Shown here: one piece after another, positions 1 to 8,553 of the stretch
Layout of the letters: each line of letters opens with the position of its first letter
Position numbering within the stretch: position 1 is the stretch's first letter
NCBI GenBank assembly: GCA_964618895.1
Contig: CAZUDO010000025.1
Location: 1 to 64,000 of the forward strand
DNA length: 64,000 nt
Origin: CAZUDO01 sp964618895
Lineage (GTDB): Bacteria; Desulfobacterota; Binatia; DP-6
Reading direction: 5' to 3'
Notes under the pieces: model-generated
What the model was told of the DNA's origin: nothing
Database searches by the model: none
Seen by the model: the letters and a program-made list of their open reading frames with translations, nothing else
Made by a program: the position numbers and the translations under genes

Positions 1-132
1 GCGACGGTGCGGAAGAGCCGGCGCGCGCCGAAGAAACCCGTGCCCAAAGGCTACGTCGCGCGGAGTGTCGCCCAGCGCCATCACTCCACGGCGCGGCTGA
101 TGGCGGCGGCGCGGACCAAGAAGACACCTTGA
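1..132 (+). CDS. C-terminal 43 residues of a truncated unknown protein
   Basis: The window opens inside an open frame that ends at the TGA at 130-132. The visible tail is strongly basic (many Arg/Lys, ending ARTKKTP) with no recognisable motif. Nucleic-acid binding is possible from the charge alone, but I do not recognise the family. A GC-rich hairpin follows directly, which supports a real gene end. Confidence 0.4.
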   Translation, partial: ATVRKSRRAPKKPVPKGYVARSVAQRHHSTARLMAAARTKKTP

Positions 133-134
133 AA

Positions 135-153
135 GGGGTGAACCTTACACCCC
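135..153 (+). terminator. Hairpin after the first gene end
   Basis: GGGGTG at 135-140 pairs with CACCCC at 148-153 across a 7-nt loop, three bases after the preceding stop codon. There is no T-tract, so intrinsic termination is uncertain. Confidence 0.3.
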
Positions 154-335
154 CCCCATACACGTCAGGAATGGACCGTCAAGGCGAGGTTTGGATCCGC
201 GGGCGAGGGGACCCCCGAGCGGGCGGTTGAGGTCGCCGGATCGACCGTTCGGCCCGACCCGCGTGCCGGCGGTGAACTCGCCGTCGTGTTTTGGTGTACG
301 TAGGGCAGACGGAGAACCCCAGAGGAGACCCCCCG

Positions 336-2843
336 ATGGCCGTGGCTGGTTCGCGTTCGACGGTTCTTCCCGCCGCTGTCGCCTTGGTCGTCGGGGTCCT
401 GATGGCAGTGGCTCCTCCCGCCCTGGCGAAGAAGCCGAAGCCGCCCGCCTGCGATGGCCGCTTCGTAGTGGAGGCGCCGCTGCCACTCCTGCCCGAGGGG
501 GCCGCGAGCCAGCTCGAGGTCATGGTCGTGAACGGGAAGACCCTGGCGTTCGGCCCCGGGTGCGTCTCGGCCCCGGGGTCGGTCAAGGCCACGCGCACCG
601 GCTGGCGCGTGCGCACCAAGTGGAAGACGGTCTGCGGCGGGCTGACCAAGGCGCGCTTCTCGGGCACCATCACCGGGGCGTGCGGCGAACTCGCCGGCAC
701 GCTGCGCGCCAGGGGCCGCGCGCCCATGCATGTCGTCGCCCGCGCGTCGCACTGCGGCGACGGCAAGGTGGACGCCGGCCGCAGCGAGGACTGCGACCCG
801 AGCGATGGCGCTCGCTGCGTCGACTGCCGGCTCGCCCTGACCACTCCGACCACCACCGTCACCGCCACCCCCGGGGTCACGGCAACCACCACCGCCACCA
901 CCACCACGACCACCACGCTCGCGCTTCCGCCCGACTGCGGCGACGGCGACCAGGATACGGACGAGGAGTGCGACGGTGACGATCTCGGCGGCGCGGTGTG
1001 CCCCGAGGGCTCCGCCGGCGGCGGCGTGGTGACCTGCCGGCCCGACTGCCGTCTCGAGTGGAGTGCGTGCCCCGCGTGCGCCGGGAGCAATTTCGCCAAT
1101 ACCTGGGACGCCATCCAGCAGACCATCTTCGTCCGCCACGACTGCCTGAACGCCGCCTGTCACGGGGCGGCGCAGCAGGCCGGGCTGGATCTCCGGCCGG
1201 AAGGGGCCTACGATCAGCTGCTCGAGGTACCTTCCATCGGCGTCCCCCAGTTGAACCGCCTCGAGCCCGGTGACCAGCGCCGGAGCTATCTCTGGCTGAA
1301 GCTCGCCGCCAAGACCGATCCGAGCGCGATCCCCGCCAGCATCACCGTAACGGGCAATCCCATGCCGAGCGTCGGGGCGGCCCTCAGCGCCGACGAGCTG
1401 GAAGCGCTGCGCGTGTGGATCTACGCCGGGGCGCCGGAGCACGGCACCGTGAAAGGCACCGAGCGCCTGCTCAACGCCTGCCTGCCGCCGCCCCGCCCGC
1501 TGCTCATCGACCCGCTCCCGCCGCCGCCGGCCGGCGACGGGGTCCAGTTCGCCATGCCGGTGTGGCCACTGCCGCACGAGAGCGAGCACGAGGTGTGCTT
1601 CGCGACCTACTACGACATCACCGACCAGGTGCCGGCGGGGTTCAAAGACCCGAGCGGCACGCTGTTCCGTTTCTCCGGCCAGGAGCTGCGCCAGGATGCG
1701 CAGAGCCACCACCTCATCCTGTATCGGTTCTTCCCGGCCGTGACCACCGACGACGCCACCCTGGTACGCGATCCGGCATGGGGCCGCTGGAACTGCGTGG
1801 GAGGCGAGCGGGCCGGACAGGACTGCGACCCCATCGCCCGCGACTCGTGCGGTGCCGACGGGCTGTGCGCCACCGAGCCCCAGCGCACCTTCGCGTGCGT
1901 CGGCTACGGTCCGGCCGGGCAGCGGACGCCGATCGGCGGGGCGCAGAAGGCGCAGTCGTTCACCCAGTACCCCGACGGGGTGTTCGCGCAGATCCCCATG
2001 AAGGGCGTGCTGCTGTGGAACTCGCACGCTTTCAATCTGACCCCCAAGGACACCGTCATGCACGGCTGGCTGAACTACCACTTCGCCAAGAGCCAGCGCA
2101 CGCCGCTCGCCGGCATCTTCAACGCCAGCGCCATCTTCGCCGCCAACGCGGCGCCGTTCACCAAACAGAACGTGTGCCGCCCGAACACGCTGCCGCGCTA
2201 CGCGCGCCTGTTCAGCCTGTCCTCGCACACCCACCAGCGGGGCGAGCGCTTCTGGATCACGCACCCCGACGGCACGACCCTCTATGAGAACTTCGTCTAC
2301 AACGACCCGCCCAACAAGGAGTTCACACCGCCCCTGGTGTTCGACTCGAGCGATGCCACCCAGCGCACGCTCACGTACTGTGCGACCTACAACAACGGCC
2401 AGCGCCCCGACGGCTCGCCCGACATCGACAAGGTCACCCGCCGCTCGCGCACCCCGCAGAGCGCCATCGCGCCCTGCAAGGCGGTGGCATGCGTCGCCGG
2501 CAAGATCGGCGCGTCCTGCGCCGTCGGCACGGGCAACAACGCCGGCGACGACCGCGCCTGCGACTCGGTGCCGGGCGCCAACGACGGTTGGTGCGACGCC
2601 TGCCCGATCACGGGCGGCGAGAGCACCGAGAACGAGATGTTCATCCTGATCGGCTCCTACTACGTGCAGCGCCCGACGGCGACCACGACCACGCTGGCGT
2701 CGGCGCGGATCGCCCAGGCGACGACCGCGGCCGCGGACCCGGAGCGCTCCCAGTCGACGGAGATCGCGTTGCCGCCGCCGATCAGCTGCGGCGCGGCGCA
2801 CATGTCGATGGGGCACGGGGCGCACGCCGGGCACGCGCGGTAG
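336..2843 (+). CDS. Secreted multi-domain protein: DUF4215-like Cys motifs, CX4CH site, PHM-like copper domain
   Basis: 835 residues. The ATG at 336 is chosen over an upstream TTG because AGAGGAG lies 8 nt before it and a signal peptide starts there (Arg, hydrophobic run, ALA-KK). Order: a ~100-residue Cys-containing domain, a CGDG...EDCD motif, a Thr-rich linker, a CGDG...EECDGDD motif, then C270-LNAA-C275-H276, a CX4CH haem-type site in a cytochrome-like segment. The C-terminal half resembles copper type II ascorbate-dependent monooxygenases (PHM/DBM): HHL near residue 465 and SSHTHQRG with His 631/633. The last residues are His/Met-rich (HMSMGHGAHAGH), a plausible metal-binding tail. It probably acts outside the inner membrane in redox chemistry; the substrate is unknown. 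Domain calls rest on motifs. Confidence 0.7.
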   Translation: MAVAGSRSTVLPAAVALVVGVLMAVAPPALAKKPKPPACDGRFVVEAPLPLLPEGAASQLEVMVVNGKTLAFGPGCVSAPGSVKATRTGWRVRTKWKTVCGGLTKARFSGTITGACGELAGTLRARGRAPMHVVARASHCGDGKVDAGRSEDCDPSDGARCVDCRLALTTPTTTVTATPGVTATTTATTTTTTTLALPPDCGDGDQDTDEECDGDDLGGAVCPEGSAGGGVVTCRPDCRLEWSACPACAGSNFANTWDAIQQTIFVRHDCLNAACHGAAQQAGLDLRPEGAYDQLLEVPSIGVPQLNRLEPGDQRRSYLWLKLAAKTDPSAIPASITVTGNPMPSVGAALSADELEALRVWIYAGAPEHGTVKGTERLLNACLPPPRPLLIDPLPPPPAGDGVQFAMPVWPLPHESEHEVCFATYYDITDQVPAGFKDPSGTLFRFSGQELRQDAQSHHLILYRFFPAVTTDDATLVRDPAWGRWNCVGGERAGQDCDPIARDSCGADGLCATEPQRTFACVGYGPAGQRTPIGGAQKAQSFTQYPDGVFAQIPMKGVLLWNSHAFNLTPKDTVMHGWLNYHFAKSQRTPLAGIFNASAIFAANAAPFTKQNVCRPNTLPRYARLFSLSSHTHQRGERFWITHPDGTTLYENFVYNDPPNKEFTPPLVFDSSDATQRTLTYCATYNNGQRPDGSPDIDKVTRRSRTPQSAIAPCKAVACVAGKIGASCAVGTGNNAGDDRACDSVPGANDGWCDACPITGGESTENEMFILIGSYYVQRPTATTTTLASARIAQATTAAADPERSQSTEIALPPPISCGAAHMSMGHGAHAGHAR

Positions 2844-2885
2844 CGCGGGTCCGACGTGTCGAACCGGTCGCCGGCCGCGTCTTCG

Positions 2886-3542
2886 TCACGGACCGCGGGG
2901 GGCCTCGTCGACCCGGAGCCGGCCATGCCGGAGCCAGCCCACCCGCGCCAGCCAGGTGTGGGGGGCCCGGACCGGCGAGGGGCCCGGCGGCAGCACCGGC
3001 GGCGTCCGCCAGCCGTAGAACCACGCCGCGGACGAGCACGGATCCGTCCCGCGCACGCCGGGGATGTGTTTCGCGAAGTTTTGGAGCACGTACACGAGCG
3101 CCGTGCGGATCTCCCGCGGCGTCTTGAGCATGCGGGCGTGGTACCGGTCCCCCCACACGCGGCCGTGGCGCCCACACGCGCGGTTCACCGCCTTGGCGAC
3201 GCGAATCATGAGGCCCTGCACGCCGCGGACGAAACGCGACGGGGCGTCGGCTTCGACCACCAAATGGACGTGGTCCCGTTGTGCACTGAATTGCAACACC
3301 CGAAAGCCGGCGGCCGAGGACGCGCCCAGGGCGGCGCGCAGCGCGCCAAACACCTGCGCCCCCCGGAGAGACGGCACGCCCGCGGCCGCGCGCAGGGTAA
3401 CGTGCACCGGGCAGTGCCGATCGTGAAGCGGGCGCGACCGGTGGGGGACACGGCGCCGGCCGGGCGTGGGTGGGCGGCCGGCACCGCGGCGCGCACCACC
3501 CCAGGTGCGGAAGGTGAACGCGATCTGGACCGGGCGTACCAT
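2886..3542 (-). CDS. REP-associated tyrosine transposase (RAYT, Y1/IS200-like)
   Basis: 218 residues, the usual RAYT size. The HUH metal site is H91-V-H-L, followed by the family signature GRVWGDRYHARML (about 127-139) and a candidate nucleophile Tyr151 in ALVYVLQN. These enzymes nick single-stranded DNA and mobilise REP/REPIN palindromes rather than their own gene. There is no partner gene and no flanking IS ends, as expected for a RAYT. No Shine-Dalgarno is visible before the ATG at 3542. The promoter at 3559-3585 would give a very short leader. The palindromic elements at 12.6, 20.9 and 25.1-25.9 kb are candidate substrates (inference). Confidence 0.85.
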   Translation of the reverse strand: MVRPVQIAFTFRTWGGARRGAGRPPTPGRRRVPHRSRPLHDRHCPVHVTLRAAAGVPSLRGAQVFGALRAALGASSAAGFRVLQFSAQRDHVHLVVEADAPSRFVRGVQGLMIRVAKAVNRACGRHGRVWGDRYHARMLKTPREIRTALVYVLQNFAKHIPGVRGTDPCSSAAWFYGWRTPPVLPPGPSPVRAPHTWLARVGWLRHGRLRVDEAPRGP

Positions 3543-3558
3543 CTTGATACGGGCATAT

Positions 3559-3585
3559 ATTATAGCAAGCTTGCTCTTATGTCAA
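3559..3585 (-). promoter_or_regulatory. Sigma-70-like promoter of the RAYT gene with a palindrome in the spacer
   Basis: Read on the minus strand, TTGACA (3585-3580) and TATAAT (3564-3559) are both perfect consensus boxes with a short 15-bp spacer. The spacer contains most of a 12-bp palindrome, AGCAAGCTTGCT (3564-3575), that could be an operator. This AT-rich island contrasts sharply with the surrounding DNA and lies 17 bp upstream of the transposase ATG. Confidence 0.6.
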
Positions 3586-3959
3586 GAGCCGCACACGATC
3601 ACAGCACTCGACGCGGGGCACCCCGAGCGCTGCGCCGGGACTCCCTCGGCGGCGCGGTGCACCGCCTCCACACGGCATCCGCGAGCCGCCCGGCCACCAC
3701 GCTCGGCCACCCGCGTCCGGCGGCGGGCCATTTCCCGCGACGCTCCCCGGCCACCTACACGGCGCCCGGAGGAGCATCGTCACCGATGCGCCGGCACCAT
3801 GCCTGCCTGACACTGCCGCTTCTGTCTGGCAACGGCGGCGTTTGGACGTGCGGGGGCGCCGCTGGCTCCGTCTCCGATTCGAGGAGCGGTCTGGCGCGAG
3901 GCGGCGGCGGGAATTCCCCCCGATTCGCAGCAGCCGGTCCGGTCACTCACTCCGATGCG
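3586..3959. other. Non-coding gap
   Basis: About 370 bp between the RAYT promoter and the 3' end of the LTxxQ-like gene. Short open frames exist on both strands, but none has a ribosome-binding site, a recognisable motif or a convincing composition. I see no palindromic element of the 71-nt-loop family here. Confidence 0.5.
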
Positions 3960-4433
3960 CTATTCGACGACCGGGATCTCTTTGGCCAGGTCGTAGCGGA
4001 GAACGGCGTCCATTTTGTTCTCGATCTGGTAGAAGCGCGCGACCTTTTTGCCCGGAAGCGTCTTCGCGAACTCCGGGAGATAGGACCGGCGCACCTTGGC
4101 GCGATCCTCTTCCACCGTGAGGTAGTCGCTGGTGAGCTGCGTGGCCTTCTCGTTGGAGAGATCGCGGAAATGTGTGGCGTAGTCCTCGATCAGCTTCTGG
4201 AGGCGGTCGTTGATTCCCTTGAGCTCGTCCTGGTAGCGGTCGTAGACCGGCCAGAACTGTTTGGCCTCGCCGTCGGTCAGGCCGAGGTTCGCGGCGACCA
4301 GCGCCTTTTTGTTGGCGCGGATGCTGTCGCGGAGGATCTCGACCTCCGCCTCGGTCGCCTCGCCGGCACGCGCCGGGGTAGTGGACATGGCGACCATCCA
4401 GGCGAGGACCAGTAGCATGCGGACTGCCAGCAT
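3960..4433 (-). CDS. Periplasmic Spy/CpxP-like (LTxxQ-type) helical protein
   Basis: 157 residues with a signal peptide ending ARA-GE. The mature part is charged and helical, with the motif LTDGEAKQFWPVYDRYQDEL around 52-71, similar to the LTxxQ repeats of Spy/CpxP periplasmic proteins. AAGAGGAGAA precedes the ATG. It lies 24 bp downstream of the SYLF gene on the same strand, so the two form an operon. Role inferred: envelope-stress chaperone or sensor. Function is not proven by sequence. Confidence 0.6.
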   Translation of the reverse strand: MLAVRMLLVLAWMVAMSTTPARAGEATEAEVEILRDSIRANKKALVAANLGLTDGEAKQFWPVYDRYQDELKGINDRLQKLIEDYATHFRDLSNEKATQLTSDYLTVEEDRAKVRRSYLPEFAKTLPGKKVARFYQIENKMDAVLRYDLAKEIPVVE

Positions 4434-4457
4434 CGGGGTTCTCCTCTTGTCCGGCCG

Positions 4458-5018
4458 TTACTTCTTGTCGATCCTGGTGATCTTCGATCCCTGGATACCG
4501 ATCCCGCCCATCAGGCCCTTCTGGTCGAAGACGAAGGCGTAGACGTCGCTCGTGATCGTGTTGCTGGTGATCGACTTGCCGACGCCCTTGTCGACGACGA
4601 CCAGACTCGGCCCGGCACCGATCTCGAACCCGGCGGTCGCGTCGAGCTGGTCGAGGGCAGCATCCGACATGAAGAAGAGCGCGTAGCCGAAGGACTGGAT
4701 GCCCGCCTGGAAGCCGTACGAGGCGGCGACCGAGTTGTAGTAGCCGGCGACCCGGCCCTGCTTCCGGAGCACGCCCTCGCCGATCTGTCCGCCGAACATG
4801 AACCCGGCCTTGACCATGGAGGGGAACACGAGGATGCCTTTCGCTTTCTGCGACAGGACCTTCGCGGAAGGCTGGCTGGCGTAGAGCTTGCTCAGCGCCG
4901 CACTGGCGTCGCGGTCGAGTTGCGCCGCGCTGGCGGCATGCAGAGGCCGCGCCGAGAGCGCGATCAGCCCGAGTCCCGCCAGGGCGAGCATCCCGGTCGT
5001 TCGCTGCAATGTCTTCAT
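4458..5018 (-). CDS. SYLF/Ysc84-family lipid-binding periplasmic protein
   Basis: 186 residues from the ATG at 5018, preceded by AAGGAG. A longer upstream frame lacks an RBS and would bury the signal peptide (ALAGLGLIALSARPLHA). The mature region matches the Ysc84/SYLF fold: AKGILVFPSMVKAGFMFGGQ, GVLRKQG, YYNSVAASYGFQAGIQSFGYALFF split over about 65-125, then GAGPSLVVVD and a YAFVFDQKGLMGGIGIQGSKI end. SYLF domains bind phosphoinositides in eukaryotes; bacterial members are exported and poorly understood. First gene of a two-gene operon. Confidence 0.8.
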   Translation of the reverse strand: MKTLQRTTGMLALAGLGLIALSARPLHAASAAQLDRDASAALSKLYASQPSAKVLSQKAKGILVFPSMVKAGFMFGGQIGEGVLRKQGRVAGYYNSVAASYGFQAGIQSFGYALFFMSDAALDQLDATAGFEIGAGPSLVVVDKGVGKSITSNTITSDVYAFVFDQKGLMGGIGIQGSKITRIDKK

Positions 5019-5064
5019 GCTTCTCCTTGTCGCACGCCGAGCGCGCCCCTGTCCACGTTCCCGC

Positions 5065-5439
5065 TCAGGCCAGGTCCCCCGGGTTCCAGTACTCACGCCA
5101 CCAGACGATCAGCCCGTCGCGCAGCTCGGCCACGCTCATGCCGTCCCACCTGATCTGCCGGGTGTCGGCCCGGCGTTCGATGGTGATCGTCCACTCCGCC
5201 AGCACCAGGGCCCCGTGCACGGCCAGATGGTGGAAGTCGAACGCCACCGGGCGCGAGAAGGCCGCCGACTGCCGGATCAGGTCCGCGAAGGCCGCGCGGC
5301 CGCGGAGTGGCTCGCGGTGCACCGGTGACTGGAAGCGCATGTCGTCGGCCCACAGCGCCAGGTAGCCGTCCACGTCCTCCGCCAGCCAGGCCCGGCGGCG
5401 GCGTTCGAACACCGCGACGGCCTCGTCGTAGGTCGGCAT
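5065..5439 (-). CDS. NTF2-like/SnoaL-type small protein
   Basis: 124 residues from ATG 5439. The sequence has the cone-fold pattern of SnoaL/ketosteroid-isomerase-like proteins: an N-terminal helix, WLAEDVDGYLALWADD, a PVHREPLRG loop, a strand ending AEWTITIE, and a C-terminal WWREYWNPGDL typical of NTF2-like proteins. The start was chosen because upstream codons are low-complexity Arg-rich sequence. Substrate unknown. Divergent from the LigD-type gene across about 50 bp. Confidence 0.7.
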   Translation of the reverse strand: MPTYDEAVAVFERRRRAWLAEDVDGYLALWADDMRFQSPVHREPLRGRAAFADLIRQSAAFSRPVAFDFHHLAVHGALVLAEWTITIERRADTRQIRWDGMSVAELRDGLIVWWREYWNPGDLA

Positions 5440-5488
5440 GCGCCGGGCATAGCACGGCCGCCGATTGATTTCTCCGCGCCGGCGCGGG

Positions 5489-6436
5489 ATGCAGCGCGCA
5501 CGCATGGCCCGGCGCCCGCTCGTCCCACGCCACCTGGCCGAGGTGGTGGTCCGTCTCGGCACCCGCGACGTACGCCTCACCAATCTGCACAAGCCCTTCT
5601 GGCCCGCACTCGGGCTGACCAAGGGCGACCTCCTGCAGTACTACGCCAACGTCGCCCCCGTCCTGCTGCCGCACCTGCGCGACCGTCCGATGGTGATGCG
5701 CCGCTACCCCGACGGCGCCGGCAAGCCCGGCTTCTTCATGAAGCAGGTGCCACAGCCGCACCCGCCCTGGCTCGCCACCTGCGCCGTCCCGCACCGCGAC
5801 GGCAAGGTGGTGGAGTTCCCGCTCATCCAGGACCTGCCGTCCCTCCTCTGGGTGGTGAACCTGGGCTGCATCGACCTGAACCCCTGGGTCGCGCGCTGCG
5901 ACGCCCCGGACCAACCCGACGTGCTCCACTTCGACCTCGATCCGGTCGCCGGCACCCCGTTCGCGCGCGTACGCGCCGCCGCGCTGGTGGTGCACGACGC
6001 CCTCACCCACCTCCGCCTGCCGAACTACGCCAAGACCACCGGCTCCCGCGGCATCCACGTCTACGTCCCAATCGTGCGCGGCCCGACGCAGGCGCAGGTG
6101 TGGCAGTTCGCCAAGGTGCTCGCCGTCGAGCTGGCCGCCCGCCACCGCGACCTGCTCACCGTCGAGTACAGCGTCGCCCGCCGCCCTCCCGGAACGGTGC
6201 TGGTCGACTACAACCAGAACGCCTGGGGCCAGACCCTCGCGTCCGTCTACTCCGTCCGCCCGACCCCGCGCGCCGCCGTCTCCACCCCCGTCACCTGGCC
6301 TGAGATCCGCCGCGGCCTCGAGATCGACGACTTCCGCCTCGACAACGTCCCCACCCACATCCGCCGCCGCCGCGACCTATGGAAACCGCTCCTGGCCCCC
6401 CGCCACCGCGCCCGCCTACAACGCTTCCTCAAATAA
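5489..6436 (+). CDS. Stand-alone LigD-type primase-polymerase domain
   Basis: 315 residues from ATG 5489 (5504 is also possible; neither has a clear RBS). Matches the polymerase domain of bacterial NHEJ ligase D: LTNLHKPFWP near the start, MKQVPQPHPPW, the catalytic metal motif HFDLDP (about 150), the TTGSRGIHVYVPI nucleotide-binding loop (about 183-195) and DYNQNAWGQTLASVYSVR. No ligase or nuclease domain and no ku gene are attached here, so it is a single-domain homologue. Likely adds nucleotides during end joining (family knowledge). Confidence 0.85.
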   Translation: MQRARMARRPLVPRHLAEVVVRLGTRDVRLTNLHKPFWPALGLTKGDLLQYYANVAPVLLPHLRDRPMVMRRYPDGAGKPGFFMKQVPQPHPPWLATCAVPHRDGKVVEFPLIQDLPSLLWVVNLGCIDLNPWVARCDAPDQPDVLHFDLDPVAGTPFARVRAAALVVHDALTHLRLPNYAKTTGSRGIHVYVPIVRGPTQAQVWQFAKVLAVELAARHRDLLTVEYSVARRPPGTVLVDYNQNAWGQTLASVYSVRPTPRAAVSTPVTWPEIRRGLEIDDFRLDNVPTHIRRRRDLWKPLLAPRHRARLQRFLK

Positions 6437-6536
6437 CGCCCGAAGGTCGGTTCCCGCCGTCCGCCAAGTCTGCCGCGCCGGCTCCGCCGGCCGCGGCACG
6501 CCGTACGCCTTCTCCCCCGCGCCCCACTCTCGCCCC

Positions 6537-6559
6537 GACCCGCGACACGGTCGCGGGTC
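6537..6559. terminator. Strong hairpin between convergent genes
   Basis: GACCCGCGAC (6537-6546), a 3-nt loop, then GTCGCGGGTC (6550-6559): a perfect 10-bp stem four bases from the stop of the minus-strand enoyl-CoA hydratase and about 100 bp after the plus-strand LigD gene. No T-tract on either strand. Position between converging genes suggests a bidirectional terminator. Confidence 0.5.
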
Positions 6560-6562
6560 GAG

Positions 6563-7408
6563 TCATCTCCCTGTCCACACTGGAGGGCGCTTCTCCTTGA
6601 ACGCCGCGATGCCCTCCTTGGCGTCGTCGCTCATGAAGATGCTGGACGAGTAGCTCATCTCGTTGACCAGCGCCTCGCGGAGACCGAGGAAGGTGCTCTC
6701 CTTCGCCGACTGCTTGCACGCGCGTACCGCGATCGGGCCGTTCAGGCAGATGGTGTCGGCGAGCGCACGCGCCTCGGCCATCACCCGATCGCGCGGCACA
6801 ACCCGGTTGACCAGGCCCATCTGCAAGGCGCGCTCGGCCGGGATGCGGTCGGCCAGCAGCACCACCTCCATGGCGTTGCACCACGACAGCTGGCGCACGC
6901 TGTGCACGGTCGAGCCGCCGCCCGGGAAGAGCCCGCGACGCGGCTCGGCAAGCTGGAACCAGGCCGTGTCGGCGCACACGCGCAGGTCGGTGTTCCACAT
7001 CATCTCGAGACCGCCGGCGGCGCAGATGCCGTTGATGGCGGCGATCACCGGCTTGTAGAGCTTGAACTCCTCGCCGGTCTCCGGCACCACCGCGCCGTCG
7101 CGCAGGACCGCGACCAGCGAGTGGGCCATGGAATAGCGCTCGCCTTCGACCGTCAACGTCGCCTCGCCCGCGGCCAGCTTGTCGGCGCGTTCGGTGACGA
7201 TGGGGACGAAGCGCTTCAGGTCCGCGCCGACGCAGTAGACGTCGCCGACGCCGGTCAGGATGGCGACGAACGCGTCGTCGTCGTCCCGGAACCGGACCCA
7301 GCTGTCGGCCAGCTGGCCGAAGTGCTCGATGTCGAGCGAGTTCCGGTGCTCGGGGCGGTCGATGGTGATGGTGACGATGTGGTCGCGCTTCTCGTAGTGG
7401 ATGGCCAT
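6563..7408 (-). CDS. Enoyl-CoA hydratase/isomerase (crotonase family)
   Basis: 281 residues. The crotonase fold is clear: TIDRPEHRNSLD, oxyanion-hole segment YCVGADLKRF, GICAAGGLEMMWNTDLRV, then AEPRRGLFPGGGSTV. Both crotonase catalytic glutamates (Glu144 and Glu164 of the rat enzyme) have counterparts in GGLEMM and AEPRRG. It hydrates or isomerises an acyl-CoA in the cytoplasm; which acyl-CoA cannot be read from sequence. Transcribed alone, opposite to its neighbours. Confidence 0.85.
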   Translation of the reverse strand: MAIHYEKRDHIVTITIDRPEHRNSLDIEHFGQLADSWVRFRDDDDAFVAILTGVGDVYCVGADLKRFVPIVTERADKLAAGEATLTVEGERYSMAHSLVAVLRDGAVVPETGEEFKLYKPVIAAINGICAAGGLEMMWNTDLRVCADTAWFQLAEPRRGLFPGGGSTVHSVRQLSWCNAMEVVLLADRIPAERALQMGLVNRVVPRDRVMAEARALADTICLNGPIAVRACKQSAKESTFLGLREALVNEMSYSSSIFMSDDAKEGIAAFKEKRPPVWTGR

Positions 7409-7468
7409 GTCCGTGCAGTTACACCGGACCCCGGCGCCGATGCCAGGAGTCGCGCCCCGGTGCCCCGG

Positions 7469-7861
7469 ATGCTACCTTCCGCCGCGGTGGCCATCCTGCG
7501 CGTCCAGTTCGAGACCGGCGCTCCCGAGCGCGTGATCGAGTTCGATCCGGCCCGGGCGCCGTTCCAGCACGACGGCAAGCCGGCCTCCATCCTGGACGTG
7601 CTCCTCGGGCACGGCATCGCGCTCGAGCACGCCTGCGGGGGCAACTGCGCCTGCACCACCTGCCACGTGATCGTGAAACGCGGCGGCGAGCGCCTGGCGC
7701 CCGCCGAGGACAGCGAGGACGACCTGCTCGACAAGGCGCCCGGCCTCACGCCCACCTCGCGCCTCGGCTGCCAAGCCGTGGTCGAGGCCGCCGACGCCGA
7801 GATCGTCGTCGTCATTCCCCGCTACACCATCAATCAGGTCTCCGGCTCGCATGGCGGTTGA
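7469..7861 (+). CDS. [2Fe-2S] adrenodoxin-type ferredoxin
   Basis: 130 residues from ATG 7469 (GTG 7487 is a possible alternative). Cluster ligands C56-X5-C62-X2-C65 and C101 sit in ACGGNCACTTCHVIV and RLGCQ, the adrenodoxin/Isc pattern. It overlaps the next gene by 11 bp, so ferredoxin and flavoprotein reductase are translationally linked and almost certainly form one electron-transfer chain, perhaps feeding an oxygenase. Confidence 0.85.
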   Translation: MLPSAAVAILRVQFETGAPERVIEFDPARAPFQHDGKPASILDVLLGHGIALEHACGGNCACTTCHVIVKRGGERLAPAEDSEDDLLDKAPGLTPTSRLGCQAVVEAADAEIVVVIPRYTINQVSGSHGG

Positions 7862-8516
7862 GCACCAGGCGCGTCTCGACGCCGTCACCGACCACGGCCA
7901 CGAGACGCGCTCGTTCTTCCTCTCCCTCGCCGCCCCGCTCGCCTTCCGGCCCGGCCAGTTTCTGTCGTGTCTCCTGCCCCTGGGGGGCGAGACCCTGATC
8001 CGGCCGTATTCGATCGCCTCCGACCCGGAGGACGCGACCCGCATCGAGCTGCTTCTCGACCGGGTGCCCGGCGGCCCCGGCTCCGCCCACCTCTTCGGCC
8101 TCGCGCGCGGGGCGACCGTCCACTTCACCGGCCCGTGGGGCACCTTCACGCTCGACCGGGCGCCCGACGCGCCGGCCATCTTCATCGCCGACGGCACCGG
8201 CATCGCACCCGTCCGCCCCATGGTGCGGCGCGTGCTCGCAACCTCCACCGGCCACCCCGTGCGGCTCCTCTACGCCAGCCCGCTCGTCTACCAGACCGAG
8301 CTCGACACGCTCGCCGGGACGTACCCGCACTTCGCCTGGCACCCGGTATCCGGCGCGGCGCTGGTTGCCGAGGTCACCCGCCGCTTCGTCGACGCCGACG
8401 CCGACCGCACGCGCCGTTTCTTCGTCTGCGGCGTCGGCACCGTCGTGCGGACGCTGCGCGATCTCCTGCGCCATGCCGGCTACGAGCGCCGCGCCGTGCA
8501 GTACGAGACCTGGTGA
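7851..8516 (+). CDS. FNR-family FAD/NAD(P)H ferredoxin reductase
   Basis: 221 residues. FAD-binding RPYSIAS (about 44-50) and the NAD(P)-binding motif GTGIAPVRPM (about 115-124), then FFVCGVGTVVRTLRDLL near the end. Two-domain FNR-like reductase without its own iron-sulfur domain. The partner ferredoxin is encoded just upstream with an 11-bp overlap. Likely passes electrons from NAD(P)H via FAD to that ferredoxin. Confidence 0.85.
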   Translation: MAVEHQARLDAVTDHGHETRSFFLSLAAPLAFRPGQFLSCLLPLGGETLIRPYSIASDPEDATRIELLLDRVPGGPGSAHLFGLARGATVHFTGPWGTFTLDRAPDAPAIFIADGTGIAPVRPMVRRVLATSTGHPVRLLYASPLVYQTELDTLAGTYPHFAWHPVSGAALVAEVTRRFVDADADRTRRFFVCGVGTVVRTLRDLLRHAGYERRAVQYETW

Positions 8517-8553
8517 GCCGCGCGGCCCTTGTCGCGCGCCCCCCGGCCGTGCG

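Noticed and set aside
165..2834. 889-codon minus-strand frame opposite the secreted haem/copper protein
   Set aside because: Low-complexity Arg/Gly/Ala shadow with no family features.
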